Shown here piece by piece: positions 9,109 through 18,156 of a stretch of 48,522 nucleotides of DNA. Source of the stretch: Methanothermobacter tenebrarum (GTDB lineage Archaea > Methanobacteriota > Methanobacteria > Methanobacteriales > DSM-23052); assembly GCF_003264935.1 (NCBI RefSeq), contig NZ_QLOE01000007.1, forward strand, positions 36,629-85,150, written 5' to 3'. The notes under the pieces were generated by a model that was not told where the DNA came from, did no database searches, and saw only the letters and a list, made by a program, of their open reading frames with translations. The first letter of the stretch is position 1. Every line of letters starts with the position of its first letter. The position numbers were made by a program, and so were the translations under genes.

Positions 9109-10314
9109 TTAGGATCCTCTACCTAATCTCATATGCGCCCTTGCAAGGTGTCCTGCTGCTAGGGCGCCCATTAATGACAATTCACCTGCTAGGACGGCCC
9201 CGGCGACTATCTCTGCGAACTTGTGGACTTTACCAGACCCTCTGACGCCCATTATCTCGAGGCATTCTGTCGCGGTTTCTAGTCTTGTTCCCCCACCTAC
9301 AGTGGCTAGTGGAACATCAGGTAGTGTGACTGAAAAGTATAAATCTCCGTTGATTTCTTCGGCTGTTGTGATGCCCAGGCTTCCTTCGGTGATGTGTGCT
9401 TCGTCTTGTCCCGTGGCCAAGAATATTGCCCCTATTATATTTGCATAGTGTGCGTTGAATCCCATGCTCCCGGATATGGCCGATCCTGCGAAGTTTTTCG
9501 CGAGGTTGACTTCTTGTATCGCCTTTGGTGTTGTTTTAAGTATTCTTTCTACTATCTTGGCTGGGATTTTCACCTCTGCTGTAAGGCTTTTTCCCCTGCC
9601 TTCTATGAGGTTTAGTGCTGCTGGTTTTTTATCTACGCATGCGTTTCCACTTAGGGCGATGAGGTGGGCTCCTGTTTCCTTGGTTAGGAGTTTCATGGCT
9701 TCTTCTGTGGCTATTGTTACCATGTTCATTCCCATGCTGTCTCCTGTTGTGAAAACGAATCTTGGGTAGAGGTAGGGGCCTACTATGAGTATTGGGTCTA
9801 TTTTTATCAGTTTTCCGTGGCGTGTTGTTGACTCGGCAGCTTCTTTTAGCCGTTCGAAGTTTTCTTGGATCCATTCTCTGACTTTTAGCGCTTCTTGTAT
9901 TGATTCTGTTCTGATTACTGGGGCTCTTGTCATCTTGTCTTCTGTTATCCTTACTGTTGCGCCTCCTGCTTTTGTTATAGCTGAGCATCCTCTGTTTACT
10001 GATGCTACGAGGGCTCCTTCTGATGTTGCGAGTGGAATATAAAATTTGCCTTTTGCATGTTCTCCGCGGATTTTGATGGGTCCTGCGATTCCTAGTGGTA
10101 TTTGTATTGTGCCGATTGGATTTTCTATGTTCCTTTTTTGGGCTTCTTCCATGTTTATTGAATAATTGGAGATGTGTTTTAGTTTTGTTCCTGTTATTCT
10201 TTCTATGAATAGTCTTCTCAGTTCCACTGCTTCTTCTATGCTTGTATATTTTTCGATTTCGTGAAGTTTTATTTTTCCTTCTTTTAGTCCTTTTATTATC
10301 TCTTCTTTTATCAT
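9109..10314 (-). CDS. hmgA: 3-hydroxy-3-methylglutaryl-CoA reductase
   Basis: A class I HMG-CoA reductase of 401 residues that makes mevalonate for archaeal isoprenoid lipids, using NADPH. Motifs seen are ENPIGTIQIPLGIAGP, the catalytic Glu region ATSEGALVASVNRGC, NAD(P)H-binding TGDSMGMNMV, the catalytic Lys region GNACVDKKPAALN, the Asp in ATGQDEAH, and the C-terminal catalytic His in GHLARAHMRL. Length and domain order match soluble archaeal enzymes without a membrane anchor. The gene starts 8 bases after the sucD stop and is followed after one base by the VIT1-like gene, so the three are probably co-transcribed. Confidence 0.97.
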   Translation of the reverse strand: MIKEEIIKGLKEGKIKLHEIEKYTSIEEAVELRRLFIERITGTKLKHISNYSINMEEAQKRNIENPIGTIQIPLGIAGPIKIRGEHAKGKFYIPLATSEGALVASVNRGCSAITKAGGATVRITEDKMTRAPVIRTESIQEALKVREWIQENFERLKEAAESTTRHGKLIKIDPILIVGPYLYPRFVFTTGDSMGMNMVTIATEEAMKLLTKETGAHLIALSGNACVDKKPAALNLIEGRGKSLTAEVKIPAKIVERILKTTPKAIQEVNLAKNFAGSAISGSMGFNAHYANIIGAIFLATGQDEAHITEGSLGITTAEEINGDLYFSVTLPDVPLATVGGGTRLETATECLEIMGVRGSGKVHKFAEIVAGAVLAGELSLMGALAAGHLARAHMRLGRGS

Positions 10315-10322
10315 ATGATCCC

Positions 10323-11180
10323 TTATAGTTCTTTTAACATTTCTGGGATGTCTGATGGCCTTTCAGCTACTTGTACATCCGCTCTTTCTAGGGCTCTTAT
10401 TTTGCTTTCAGCTGTCCCAGCACCCCTTTCTATGATTGCACCTGCGTGTCCCATCCTTTTTCCCGGAGGGGCTGTTCTACCTGCTATGAATGCCATGACA
10501 GGCTTTGATATGTGCTCTTTTATGTATTCTGCCGCTCTTTCTTCGGCGTCCCCGCCGATTTCCCCTATCATGAGCATGGCCTTTGTATCCTTATCCTCTT
10601 CAAACTTTTTAAGGACATCGGCGAAAGTTAGGCCGATTATTGGGTCGCCCCCAATACCTATACATGTGCTCTGGCCCATACCAGCGCTTGTGATCTGGTG
10701 GGCGAATTCGTAGGTTAATGTTCCACTCCTTGAAACTATGCCAATGTCACCCTCTCGGAAGATGTGCCCGGGCATTATACCCAATTTACCTACTCCTGGG
10801 GTGATTATACCTGGCGTATTAGGGCCTATGACTGTTGTTTCCATTCTTTTAGCATATTCCATGATTTGCATTGAATCATGGACTGGTATGTGCTCTGTTA
10901 TTATAACTACGAGGTCTAGGTGCTTTATGGCCTCGTAGGCTGCGTCTTTTGCGAAGGGTGCTGGTACGAATATTATGGATGCGTTGACATCTGTTTCTTC
11001 TTTGGCTTCTTCTATTGAATTGTATATTTTAACTCCTAGGAGTTCTTGACCTCCTTTGCCGGGTGTTACACCGGCCACGATCTTTGTACCGTAATCTAGC
11101 ATTTGGCGGGTGTGGAATGATCCTTGTTTTCCTGTTATGCCTTGTACGAGGCATCTGGTATTTTCATCTAAGATTATCAT
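10323..11180 (-). CDS. sucD: Succinate-CoA ligase (ADP-forming) subunit alpha
   Basis: The alpha subunit of succinyl-CoA synthetase, which binds CoA and carries the phosphohistidine. The 285-residue protein has the CoA-binding Rossmann start [13 protein letters not shown], the [13 protein letters not shown] loop, the power-helix region [22 protein letters not shown], and the active-site His in [11 protein letters not shown]. In hydrogenotrophic methanogens the enzyme serves the incomplete reductive TCA branch. The beta subunit (sucC) is not in this window, so the pair is split in this genome. Confidence 0.96.
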   Translation of the reverse strand: MIILDENTRCLVQGITGKQGSFHTRQMLDYGTKIVAGVTPGKGGQELLGVKIYNSIEEAKEETDVNASIIFVPAPFAKDAAYEAIKHLDLVVIITEHIPVHDSMQIMEYAKRMETTVIGPNTPGIITPGVGKLGIMPGHIFREGDIGIVSRSGTLTYEFAHQITSAGMGQSTCIGIGGDPIIGLTFADVLKKFEEDKDTKAMLMIGEIGGDAEERAAEYIKEHISKPVMAFIAGRTAPPGKRMGHAGAIIERGAGTAESKIRALERADVQVAERPSDIPEMLKEL

Positions 11181-11212
11181 ACTAAAAACCCCCCAGAGGA
11201 TATATTATTTTT

Positions 11213-11950
11213 TTATACTTTTAGTATTCTTGTTCTTTCTTCGAAGGGTGCGGCTAGGTCTATTATGTTACCGTTTAGGAAGGCTGTTGCTGATACTATA
11301 ACGCTTCCTGGTATTATATGTGATGGTGATCCTCTTTTTACGAGGTAAACATTTTTGTTGCCTAGTGCAGCGCCTAGCATGGCCCCTGCGACGACACCTA
11401 TACTTTCCATATCTTCTATTGTGGCTGCCACGACTGGGTCGTCTGTTTTCTCCGATACGTAGCCAACTCCTGGTATTTTCCTTGTTCCGGGTTTTATCTC
11501 TTCGCTGACATCTGTAACACCATCCATGCCCTTGGCGGCTTTGATTGTTGAATTCGCAACATTTGACACGAATTCTTCACCACCGTATGTGTCGAATGAT
11601 AATATTATAGCATCTGGGTACCTGTCCTGTCTTATTTTAGCCTCTGCATAGGATATGCCTTCACCAGCACCCTCAGGGGTGCCTGATATCCCCTCAAGAT
11701 CCCCCATATCCTCTGAATTCTCCTTTAGGATGTGGATTATGGCCCTGTTTATCTTCGCGGTCATACTATCATCTACAAATGCGCTTATAACAACATCATC
11801 CCCTGTTATGTTAGTTAAAGCCGCCTTGTAAGCTCCCAAGTCTACTAGTATTGGGATGTCAGCCTCTAATTTCCTTATCAATTCCCTGCTACAACTTGTA
11901 TCATTCGCTGATATATCAGCTCCAATAGAAACTATCTTCAACAAGATCAC
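11213..11950 (-). CDS. Conserved archaeal protein of unknown function
   Basis: A 245-residue soluble protein that I do not recognise. It has no signal peptide and no clear membrane segment. It contains ADISANDTSCSREL near the N terminus, a central Gly/Glu-rich loop (SGTPEGAGEGISYAEAK), DAIILSFDTYGGEEFVSN and a C-terminal Gly/Ala-rich region (GVVAGAMLGAALGN) followed by SPSHIIPGSVIVSATAF. The glycine loops suggest a phosphate- or nucleotide-binding enzyme, but this is weak inference. It lies 32 bases upstream of sucD on the same strand and probably heads the sucD-hmgA-VIT1 transcript. The ATG at 11950 is the natural start. Confidence 0.8.
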   Translation of the reverse strand: MILLKIVSIGADISANDTSCSRELIRKLEADIPILVDLGAYKAALTNITGDDVVISAFVDDSMTAKINRAIIHILKENSEDMGDLEGISGTPEGAGEGISYAEAKIRQDRYPDAIILSFDTYGGEEFVSNVANSTIKAAKGMDGVTDVSEEIKPGTRKIPGVGYVSEKTDDPVVAATIEDMESIGVVAGAMLGAALGNKNVYLVKRGSPSHIIPGSVIVSATAFLNGNIIDLAAPFEERTRILKV

Positions 11951-12036
11951 CTAATAATCATATAAGAAAACACCTTGTAAAAATATTTTAATAATATTTT
12001 TTATCCTTTCCAAAATTTGTATGAGAGGGTGGAATT

Positions 12037-12699
12037 TTGACTCTGATATGCGCGCCAATAATCGAAAAAAACATGGAAAAAATACCCGAAATCGCCACCG
12101 AATATATTGAAAGGGGTGCTGACATACTAGAACTTCGAATAGACGCCATGAAAGACCCATCAAAAGCCAAGATAAGGGAACTTGCAAGTAACATCCAATA
12201 TCCCTTCATAGCCACCAACAGATCCCCGGATGAAGGTGGACTTTTCAAAGGCTCGGAGAAAGAGCGGATAGAATTACTAGTCGCGGCTGCAGAAGAAGCA
12301 GAATATATTGACATAGAATTACAGACCAAAAAAGAAGAACTCAAAAAAATCATAGAACTTCCAGTAAAGAAGATAATATCCTATCACAATTTCCATGAAA
12401 CCCCCACCTTGGAAAGATTATCAAGGATTGTGGTAGAAGAAAAAAAGATGGGGGAAATAGCCAAGATAGCTGTGATGCCCAAGACAATAAAAGACACACT
12501 AACCATATTAGAATTATCATCTAGAGAGGATGATCTGATCGCAATATCAATGGGTGAACTCGGAAAATATACAAGGATCATCACACCATTATTCGGATCA
12601 CCCATAACATATGCAACAGGTGGAAAACCCTCAGCACCAGGCCAATTAGAGATCGAGAAAACCCGACTAATACTTAAAGAACTAAAACCCAAGGAGTAG
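12037..12699 (+). CDS. aroD: 3-dehydroquinate dehydratase, type I
   Basis: Converts 3-dehydroquinate to 3-dehydroshikimate in aromatic amino acid synthesis by a Schiff-base mechanism. The 220-residue TIM barrel shows ADILELRIDAM, TNRSPDEGG, the catalytic His in ISYHNFHETP, the Schiff-base Lys in IAKIAVMP, and the phosphate/carboxylate loop FGSPITYA. The start is TTG at 12037 with GAGGGTGG a few bases upstream. An A+T-rich stretch near 11980-12005 probably holds the TATA box. It works downstream of the ADTH synthase and dehydroquinate synthase II genes at 17.1-19.3 kb. Confidence 0.96.
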   Translation: MTLICAPIIEKNMEKIPEIATEYIERGADILELRIDAMKDPSKAKIRELASNIQYPFIATNRSPDEGGLFKGSEKERIELLVAAAEEAEYIDIELQTKKEELKKIIELPVKKIISYHNFHETPTLERLSRIVVEEKKMGEIAKIAVMPKTIKDTLTILELSSREDDLIAISMGELGKYTRIITPLFGSPITYATGGKPSAPGQLEIEKTRLILKELKPKE

Positions 12700-12702
12700 A
12701 CC

Positions 12703-13317
12703 ATGAGAAAATCATATATTCTATTACTACTATTATTGGTTGTTGCAATTGGAACAGGCCTATACATCCATGAGAATAAGACAGTGAACATAATCATAGA
12801 AACTGATGGTACTACAGTCACTGTTAAAACTTCCACACTATTTTTCACTCCAACACCAGCTGGCATGGAGGAAGAGATCGCAGATTACATGGAAAGTGTC
12901 ATAAATAACCCTGATAGCACAGTAGATTCCATAAAAGCTGATGTGAAAAATATAGCCTCAAGGTATGGTTACAATGATGTTAATGTCCAGTTAAAATCAC
13001 AATTCGGCGTCGACCAATTACCCATGCTTGCCCGGGTCAAAGGAAACTCAATGTATCCAACACTAAGGGATGGTCAACAATTAATAGTCCTAAAGACGAA
13101 AGATTTCAAAGTAGGGGATATCGTAGTGGCAAAACACCCAGAATATGGTCTGATCGTGAAAAGGGTGGGGAAAATAGAAGGGGACATGGTATATCTCATA
13201 AGTGACAATAAAAATGTTGAAAGAGTCTACACAGGAACATCCATAGTAATCCTGGTGCCATTGAACACATGGATTCACAAGTCAGATATCATAGGGGTTG
13301 TGAAAGAGGTTATGTGA
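12703..13317 (+). CDS. Signal peptidase I-like S26 membrane protease
   Basis: A 204-residue protein with one N-terminal membrane segment (residues 4-20, SYILLLLLLVVAIGTGL), an extracytoplasmic region of about 85 residues, then an S24/S26 peptidase domain. The nucleophile motif is RVKGNSMYPTLRDGQ and the presumed general-base strand is YGLIVKRVGKIEGD, followed by YLISDN. A Lys rather than His at the second position resembles bacterial-type signal peptidases. It could process preproteins such as the surface proteins in this window. GGAG overlapping the aroD stop is its ribosome binding site. Its final 8 bases overlap convergent htpX. Confidence 0.85.
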   Translation: MRKSYILLLLLLVVAIGTGLYIHENKTVNIIIETDGTTVTVKTSTLFFTPTPAGMEEEIADYMESVINNPDSTVDSIKADVKNIASRYGYNDVNVQLKSQFGVDQLPMLARVKGNSMYPTLRDGQQLIVLKTKDFKVGDIVVAKHPEYGLIVKRVGKIEGDMVYLISDNKNVERVYTGTSIVILVPLNTWIHKSDIIGVVKEVM

Positions 13318-14263
13318 GCTCTGAGAGTCTCTTTATCCTCTTTAACATGTTGGGGTGTGTTGAAAGCAATTCCATTATCCTAGCAGCGGCACCTATCTTC
13401 ACATCTCTGTATTTTATCTGTTGTAGTTCCCCTTCACTTATGGTCCCGTTCATGTCAAGGTCTACTTGGCGCAGATCCTCTATCTCAGCGGTTGCACGAG
13501 AAACATCATTCACGAAAAAAGCCTTTAAACCTTCAACTTCCCTTATTTCATCCTCTTCTGATGCCGCCGACCCGTATACGAGCTTGTAGAGTGCGCTTGC
13601 CAGTTTGTGTGGTTGGCCTCCTATCTCAACACTACCATAATCTGCATAGTATTCACGGACCCTTGAAATGAATAGGACTATAAGTTGTCCAATAAGGTAG
13701 GCTACGAGGGCTAGGAGTCCTATTAGGCTCATGTCCCTATCCCTGCTGAATATTGAACTTATGTAGATGTAGTAGCATATTAGGGGTATTGCACTTACGA
13801 GGGTCATGACTATCATGTCATTGTGCCTTATATGGGATATTTCATGCCCTAACACAGCCTTAAGCTCTTCTTCGTCCAAAAGCCTTAATATTCCACGCGT
13901 CACGCAAACTCGCCCATCAGATTTCGTTCTCCCGAACGCAAAGGCGTTCGGTATCCCTATATCAGCTATCCCCACCCTCGGCTTGGGTATGCCAGCTTTC
14001 ATCGCGAGTTCTTCCACCATTGCATGCAGTCTTGGGGCCTCCTCGGGTGAAACATATTCTACACGCATTGTGGCCTCAACTATACTTGGTGAAATAAGAT
14101 ATTGTAATAATATGATGCCAAGGCCGAGTAGCATGTAGAATAGTGGACCTCCAAATCCCATGATGGACCCTATCAACATTAGTATAACATAGATTATAGC
14201 AAATAGGAATATCGTAGCTAGAAACATTCTAAGTTTCAATTTCCAAGTGCCTATCCTTCCCAT
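13310..14263 (-). CDS. htpX: HtpX-like M48 membrane metalloprotease
   Basis: A zinc metalloprotease of 317 residues for membrane-protein quality control. Membrane segments lie near residues 10-50 (two), 155-175 and 185-205. The HEXXH motif is LGHEISHIRHND, with FGRTKSDGRVCVTRG before it and a downstream EYYAD Glu ligand. Unusually, the C-terminal region contains DLDMNGTISEGE, which matches the 12-residue calcium-binding EF-hand loop. A TATA-like AAATTATATAATTG (minus strand, near 14300-14320) and GGGAGGT precede the ATG at 14263. It overlaps the signal peptidase gene tail to tail. Confidence 0.9.
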   Translation of the reverse strand: MGRIGTWKLKLRMFLATIFLFAIIYVILMLIGSIMGFGGPLFYMLLGLGIILLQYLISPSIVEATMRVEYVSPEEAPRLHAMVEELAMKAGIPKPRVGIADIGIPNAFAFGRTKSDGRVCVTRGILRLLDEEELKAVLGHEISHIRHNDMIVMTLVSAIPLICYYIYISSIFSRDRDMSLIGLLALVAYLIGQLIVLFISRVREYYADYGSVEIGGQPHKLASALYKLVYGSAASEEDEIREVEGLKAFFVNDVSRATAEIEDLRQVDLDMNGTISEGELQQIKYRDVKIGAAARIMELLSTHPNMLKRIKRLSELT

Positions 14264-14357
14264 TTTGGGTCATTACCTCCCTTTAAACTTTTTTTTATCA
14301 ATTATATAATTTCTAATATTTATTACTTTCTGTAACTAAAAGAAGTGTGGTAGGGGC

Positions 14358-15029
14358 TTAGACTTTTATCCTATTCTTTCTGAGTATACTCTGGGGATTA
14401 TCTTCTAGGATCTCTTTAAGTTCTTTTTCGGGGATTCCAGCGCCAAGACCTATCTGGTATGCCATATTATAGTCTATAAGGTCATTAGGGTGGTGTGTGT
14501 CAGTGTTTATCACAAGGGAAGCCCCTACCTCCATTGCAACAGATGCAACATGGCCATTAGCCAGACAATGCCCACTCCTTGCGGTTATCTCCAAGGCTAT
14601 ATCATTATCCTTAGCCATTTCAGCCTCTTCATAGCTTATAAGGCCAGGGTGGGCTAGTATATCAACCTCGGAAGATTCTAGAGCTGCTCGGTTGGTTCCT
14701 TCTACTACAGGTTCTACTATTGTTTCACCATGGACTACTATAATTTCAGCCCCTAATTGCCTAGCCTTTGATGCCAATTTGTCTATTATCTCTATAGGTG
14801 CATGTGTAATCTCTGCCCCTGGGATCACCTGGATATTCCAGTTTTCATTTACGTCAGAGACAGCATCTATAAGGTATTCTATAGTGTTTATGTTAGATGC
14901 GTCTATATGGTCTGTTATGGCCACTGCCTCATGTCCGAGTACGCAGGCGCGTCTAGCAATCTCTGATGGTAAAAGTTCACCATCACTCAACAGACTATGG
15001 GTGTGTAAATCTATCCTACCATTGATCAT
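14358..15029 (-). CDS. PHP-domain phosphoesterase
   Basis: A stand-alone PHP-domain protein of 223 residues, similar to histidinol-phosphatase-type phosphoesterases. All expected metal ligands are visible: [42 protein letters not shown] and NTDTHHP. The substrate cannot be told from sequence; many archaeal members are annotated as histidinol phosphatase without evidence. A TATA-like AATATA just upstream of the ATG at 15029 leaves little leader. It lies 81 bases downstream of a lipoprotein gene on the same strand. Confidence 0.9.
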   Translation of the reverse strand: MINGRIDLHTHSLLSDGELLPSEIARRACVLGHEAVAITDHIDASNINTIEYLIDAVSDVNENWNIQVIPGAEITHAPIEIIDKLASKARQLGAEIIVVHGETIVEPVVEGTNRAALESSEVDILAHPGLISYEEAEMAKDNDIALEITARSGHCLANGHVASVAMEVGASLVINTDTHHPNDLIDYNMAYQIGLGAGIPEKELKEILEDNPQSILRKNRIKV

Positions 15030-15110
15030 ATTAGAGTATATTAAATCTTCAAGGGATATACTTGATGTTTTTTTAGAGGATGTATTCCCACAGTTTTGAC
15101 AGTTGACTTT

Positions 15111-15548
15111 TTAGTCTGAAATGCTATGTGGATAGACAAGTTGCAGATATGATGGTCCATTTTCTTTTCTGAGCTTAAACTCCCATCTTTCCACATTGGA
15201 ATCTATGACCTTGAATTCTTCTTTGTATTCCGTAAGGTTTTCTGTTTCTGTGAATTCAATGTTTATACACTCATTTAAATTTTTTGTGACGTTGACTCTT
15301 ATTGTTGCTTCGTTTGGGTTTGAAGAAATTATTTCCAAGTCTTCAGGAGTAAGAAACGTGGTATATTCATAAAAAGTGGAGCCTTCAGTAATTTCAGTTG
15401 AATTTGTCATATTAGAGTTTTTCTCTGCGAAGTAATCATTGATTTCTTGCGTTATATCCTCTTTGTCTTCTTCGGTAAGCCCAAAAGTCGCGCAACCTAA
15501 AATTGACGCTATCAAAATCAAAACCCCGATAATGTGGAGAGATTTCAT
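15111..15548 (-). CDS. Small predicted lipoprotein
   Basis: A 145-residue secreted protein with a hydrophobic signal (residues 4-18, LHIIGVLILIASILG) ending in a lipobox-like SILGC, so the mature protein may be lipid-anchored through Cys19. The mature part is acidic and has several N-x-S/T sequons (NMTNST, NVT, NLT). No known domain is recognised. I prefer the ATG at 15548, 9 bases after a GGGGGG run; the ATG at 15557 directly abuts that run. Confidence 0.75.
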   Translation of the reverse strand: MKSLHIIGVLILIASILGCATFGLTEEDKEDITQEINDYFAEKNSNMTNSTEITEGSTFYEYTTFLTPEDLEIISSNPNEATIRVNVTKNLNECINIEFTETENLTEYKEEFKVIDSNVERWEFKLRKENGPSYLQLVYPHSISD

Positions 15549-15624
15549 CCAACTCATCCCCCCTATGTCTCGATAAAATATTCCTGCATATATTTTATGG
15601 AGAAAAACTTATCTTTCTAGTAGT

Positions 15625-16473
15625 ATGAAAGTTGAGGTATTTGTACCGGCTCATATAACAGGATTTTTCCAGATAATTGAGGATAGTAACCCGCTTAAGA
15701 TGGGTTCTCGGGGTGCTGGTGTAGTTATAAACAAGGGGGTTCGGACCAAAGTCAAATTTTCAAGGAGTGACAAGCAAAGAGTAATTGTTGATGGTGTGAA
15801 TGATTTTATAACTTGGAAAGTGTTGGAAATTCTTAATGAGAGTTTTGAATTGCCAAGTTTAAAGGTTTATCATGAACTTGAAGTTCCAATTGGTTGCGGT
15901 TTTGGCGTTTCCGGAGCTTGTGCCCTGGGAACTTCACTAGGAATATCAAGGTTATTAGAGCTTCCTTTAACTGTTAATGGTGCTGCTTCAATCGCTCATC
16001 GGGCCGAGGTCGAGCTTGGAACGGGTTTGGGTGATGTTATCGCGGAATTGAATGGGGGTATCTGTCTAAGATTGAGAGAGGGCGCTCCAGGCCATGGAAT
16101 AACCGATAGGATAATCCATGACCCATTATATGTGGTCTGTAAGGTCTTCGGGGAACTTGACACAGCCACAGTAATTAAAGATCCTAAGAGTAGGGATATG
16201 ATAAATTTTATAGGATCTGGGATGCTGAAAAGGCTGGTCTCTAATCCTACTCCAGAAAATTTTATGGGTTTGTCTTATGAGTTCGCAGAGAAAACAAAAC
16301 TTTTAACAAGGAATGTGAAAGAACACTTTGAAATAATCGAAGAAGAGGTTATAGGGGCTTCAATGGCGATGCTCGGCGATACAATATTCGCTCTTTCAAA
16401 GGAACCTGATACGAGCTTGGATAATCCCATCATAGCAAAAATAGATTCTAAAGGCGCCAGGTTTATCCAATAG
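15625..16473 (+). CDS. Pantoate kinase
   Basis: A GHMP-family kinase that phosphorylates pantoate to 4-phosphopantoate, the archaeal route to coenzyme A. The 282-residue protein has FVPAHITGFFQI at the N terminus, the GHMP ATP-binding motif PIGCGFGVSGACALGTSLG near residues 92-110, and EVELGTGLGDVIAELNGG. These fit archaeal PoK rather than homoserine or mevalonate kinase. A TATA-like CATATATTTTATGG near 15585-15600 lies about 30 bases before the ATG, and there is no Shine-Dalgarno, so the message is probably leaderless. Confidence 0.92.
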   Translation: MKVEVFVPAHITGFFQIIEDSNPLKMGSRGAGVVINKGVRTKVKFSRSDKQRVIVDGVNDFITWKVLEILNESFELPSLKVYHELEVPIGCGFGVSGACALGTSLGISRLLELPLTVNGAASIAHRAEVELGTGLGDVIAELNGGICLRLREGAPGHGITDRIIHDPLYVVCKVFGELDTATVIKDPKSRDMINFIGSGMLKRLVSNPTPENFMGLSYEFAEKTKLLTRNVKEHFEIIEEEVIGASMAMLGDTIFALSKEPDTSLDNPIIAKIDSKGARFIQ

Positions 16474-16574
16474 GGGGGGGGAAATCAAATCCACTTAAAT
16501 TATATATTATTAATCAAACCATATATTAACCGTTAGTTTCTCCTTCCTTGTAGAATAATGGTAGGAATCCTCAT

Positions 16575-17105
16575 ATGATAAAGATAGTATATGATATCGG
16601 AATTTACAGAAAGACTCTCAACGATCTTATAAAAGAAGATGATATCGTAGTGGAGATAGGATCCCATGTAGGAGGGTCAACAAGGATAATAGCAGAAAAA
16701 ACCCGGAAAGGGAGGGTTATAGCAGTTGACAAAAGCCCCCAAGCATATGAGGCTATGAAAAAACTTCAAATGGAATACCCCAACCTCGAATTCATCCAAG
16801 GAGACGTCAGACTCCAAGAAACCCTCAAAAAAGTCCACGATCATATAAGATCTTGTGACGTCTTGGCAGTGGACCTTGGGGGCGGCCATCATCCAGACAC
16901 AACATTCAAAGTATATTTTATATGGTCATCAACACTAAAACCCAGAACCTCGATTATAAGGAACAGGGGACTCCTAGATTTCGCGAACTCTTCAAAAATG
17001 GAAGAGGATATCTCATCAGATATGGGCTGGCTAGAATCAAGCAGCCATGGGGGTGTGCCTCCAAGACTAAAAGAATTCAAGCTCTGGTCTGAAAAATTAT
17101 ATTAA
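16575..17105 (+). CDS. SAM-dependent methyltransferase, class I
   Basis: A 176-residue Rossmann-fold methyltransferase. Motif I is [17 protein letters not shown], motif [16 protein letters not shown], then FIQGDVR and [15 protein letters not shown]. The His-rich GGGHHPD loop at the motif IV position is distinctive. The C-terminal part is short, with no obvious substrate-binding domain, so the target is unknown. It lies 26 bases upstream of ADTH synthase on the same strand and may be co-transcribed with it. A TATA-like element near 16498-16510 (AATTATATATT) precedes it. Confidence 0.83.
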   Translation: MIKIVYDIGIYRKTLNDLIKEDDIVVEIGSHVGGSTRIIAEKTRKGRVIAVDKSPQAYEAMKKLQMEYPNLEFIQGDVRLQETLKKVHDHIRSCDVLAVDLGGGHHPDTTFKVYFIWSSTLKPRTSIIRNRGLLDFANSSKMEEDISSDMGWLESSSHGGVPPRLKEFKLWSEKLY

Positions 17106-17131
17106 AAGGCAAGATTGGGGAGGTAAATCAT

Positions 17132-17920
17132 ATGATAGGTAAAATAATTAGAATGGAGAGAATAATAAACCGTGAAACAGGCAGAACGGTCATAGTACCG
17201 ATGGACCACGGAGTCTCCATAGGCCCAGTCCCCGGCCTATTGGACATGACCAAGATAATAGACCAGGTAGCTACAGGAGGAGCCAACGCAGTTCTAATAC
17301 ATAAGGGGATAGTTGTAACGGGACATAGAGGATACGGGAGAGATATAGGCTTAATAGTCCACCTTTCAGCCAGCACAAGCCTAGGACCAGACCCAAACAA
17401 TAAAGTCCTCGTAACATCAGTAGAAAAAGCCCTGAAACTCGGAGCAGACGCAGTATCCGTGCACGTAAACGTAGGATCCGAAACAGAACCTGAAATGCTA
17501 ATAAAACTCGGGACAGTAGCAGAAACTTGCGACGAATGGGGAATGCCACTTATAGCAATGATGTACCCAAGAGGCAAAAAAATAGAAGACGAACACGACC
17601 CAGAAGTCGTTAAACTCGCGGCAAGAGCCGGGGCAGAACTAGGAGCAGATATAATAAAAACAAATTACACAGGAGACCCAGACACGTTCAAAGAAGTTGT
17701 AGAAGGATGCCCAGTGCCAGTAGTCATAGCGGGAGGACCCAAAGTCGAAACAGAAGAAGAACTCCTACAAATGGTCAAAGATTCAGTAGAAGCCGGAGGG
17801 GCGGGAGTAGCCATCGGAAGGAACATATTCCAGGCAGAATCCCCAGAAAACATGACAAGGGCCATAGCAGCCATAGTACACGATGAAATAGATGTTGAAG
17901 AAGCGCTCAAAATGTTATAA
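17132..17920 (+). CDS. 2-amino-3,7-dideoxy-D-threo-hept-6-ulosonate synthase
   Basis: The archaeal entry enzyme to aromatic biosynthesis (ADTH synthase, often called AroA'), a class I aldolase that uses aspartate semialdehyde and a deoxyketohexose phosphate. The 262-residue TIM barrel shows [38 protein letters not shown], the Schiff-base Lys region [12 protein letters not shown], and phosphate loops IAGGPKVE and [18 protein letters not shown] upstream of the ATG is a strong ribosome binding site. It lies 236 bases before 3-dehydroquinate synthase II, its pathway partner, with a structured element between them. Confidence 0.95.
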   Translation: MIGKIIRMERIINRETGRTVIVPMDHGVSIGPVPGLLDMTKIIDQVATGGANAVLIHKGIVVTGHRGYGRDIGLIVHLSASTSLGPDPNNKVLVTSVEKALKLGADAVSVHVNVGSETEPEMLIKLGTVAETCDEWGMPLIAMMYPRGKKIEDEHDPEVVKLAARAGAELGADIIKTNYTGDPDTFKEVVEGCPVPVVIAGGPKVETEEELLQMVKDSVEAGGAGVAIGRNIFQAESPENMTRAIAAIVHDEIDVEEALKML

Positions 17921-17934
17921 TAGGATGTAAAATA

Positions 17935-18033
17935 AACTCTGTGGGGGGGATCGCATATGAACTCAAAATCTAAAATCCACCCATTGGGAGATTTCAGAGT
18001 ATGCAATTTAGAGCCATCCCCCCACACAGAGTT
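17935..18033 (+). ncRNA. Candidate structured RNA upstream of 3-dehydroquinate synthase II
   Basis: A nested hairpin read directly from the sequence. The outer arms are AACTCTGTGGGGGGGAT (17935-17951) and ATCCCCCCACACAGAGTT (18016-18033), which pair over about 17 positions with one bulge. Inside, GCATA (17953-17957) pairs with TATGC (18000-18004), CTC (17962-17964) with GAG (17997-17999), AAATCT (17966-17971) with AGATTT (17989-17994), and CCC with GGG around an ATT loop. A TATA-like TTATAATA at 17914-17921 would start transcription near the first base of the stem. It may be a free small RNA or a cis-acting leader of the next gene. I do not recognise it as a known riboswitch. Confidence 0.55.
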
Positions 18034-18106
18034 CTTGTTTAGGACCCTATTGTGTAATCTTTCTGCTCAAAAAAAATTAAAGCACTTTACCCTCATAAGT
18101 TTTTTT

Positions 18107-18140
18107 GGAGGTGAAAAGCCCCCTGGGATAAAATTTCCAG
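18107..18140 (+). promoter_or_regulatory. Displaced Shine-Dalgarno and hairpin in the aroB' leader
   Basis: A perfect GGAGGTGA (18107-18114) lies 43 bases before the ATG at 18157, too far for normal use. A hairpin CTGGGA/TTCCAG (18123-18140) lies between them. The very short frame GTG AAA AGC CCC CTG GGA TAA overlaps it. The arrangement could be a translational control element or leader peptide. Confidence 0.35.
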
Positions 18141-18156
18141 TATGCGGGCATGAAAG

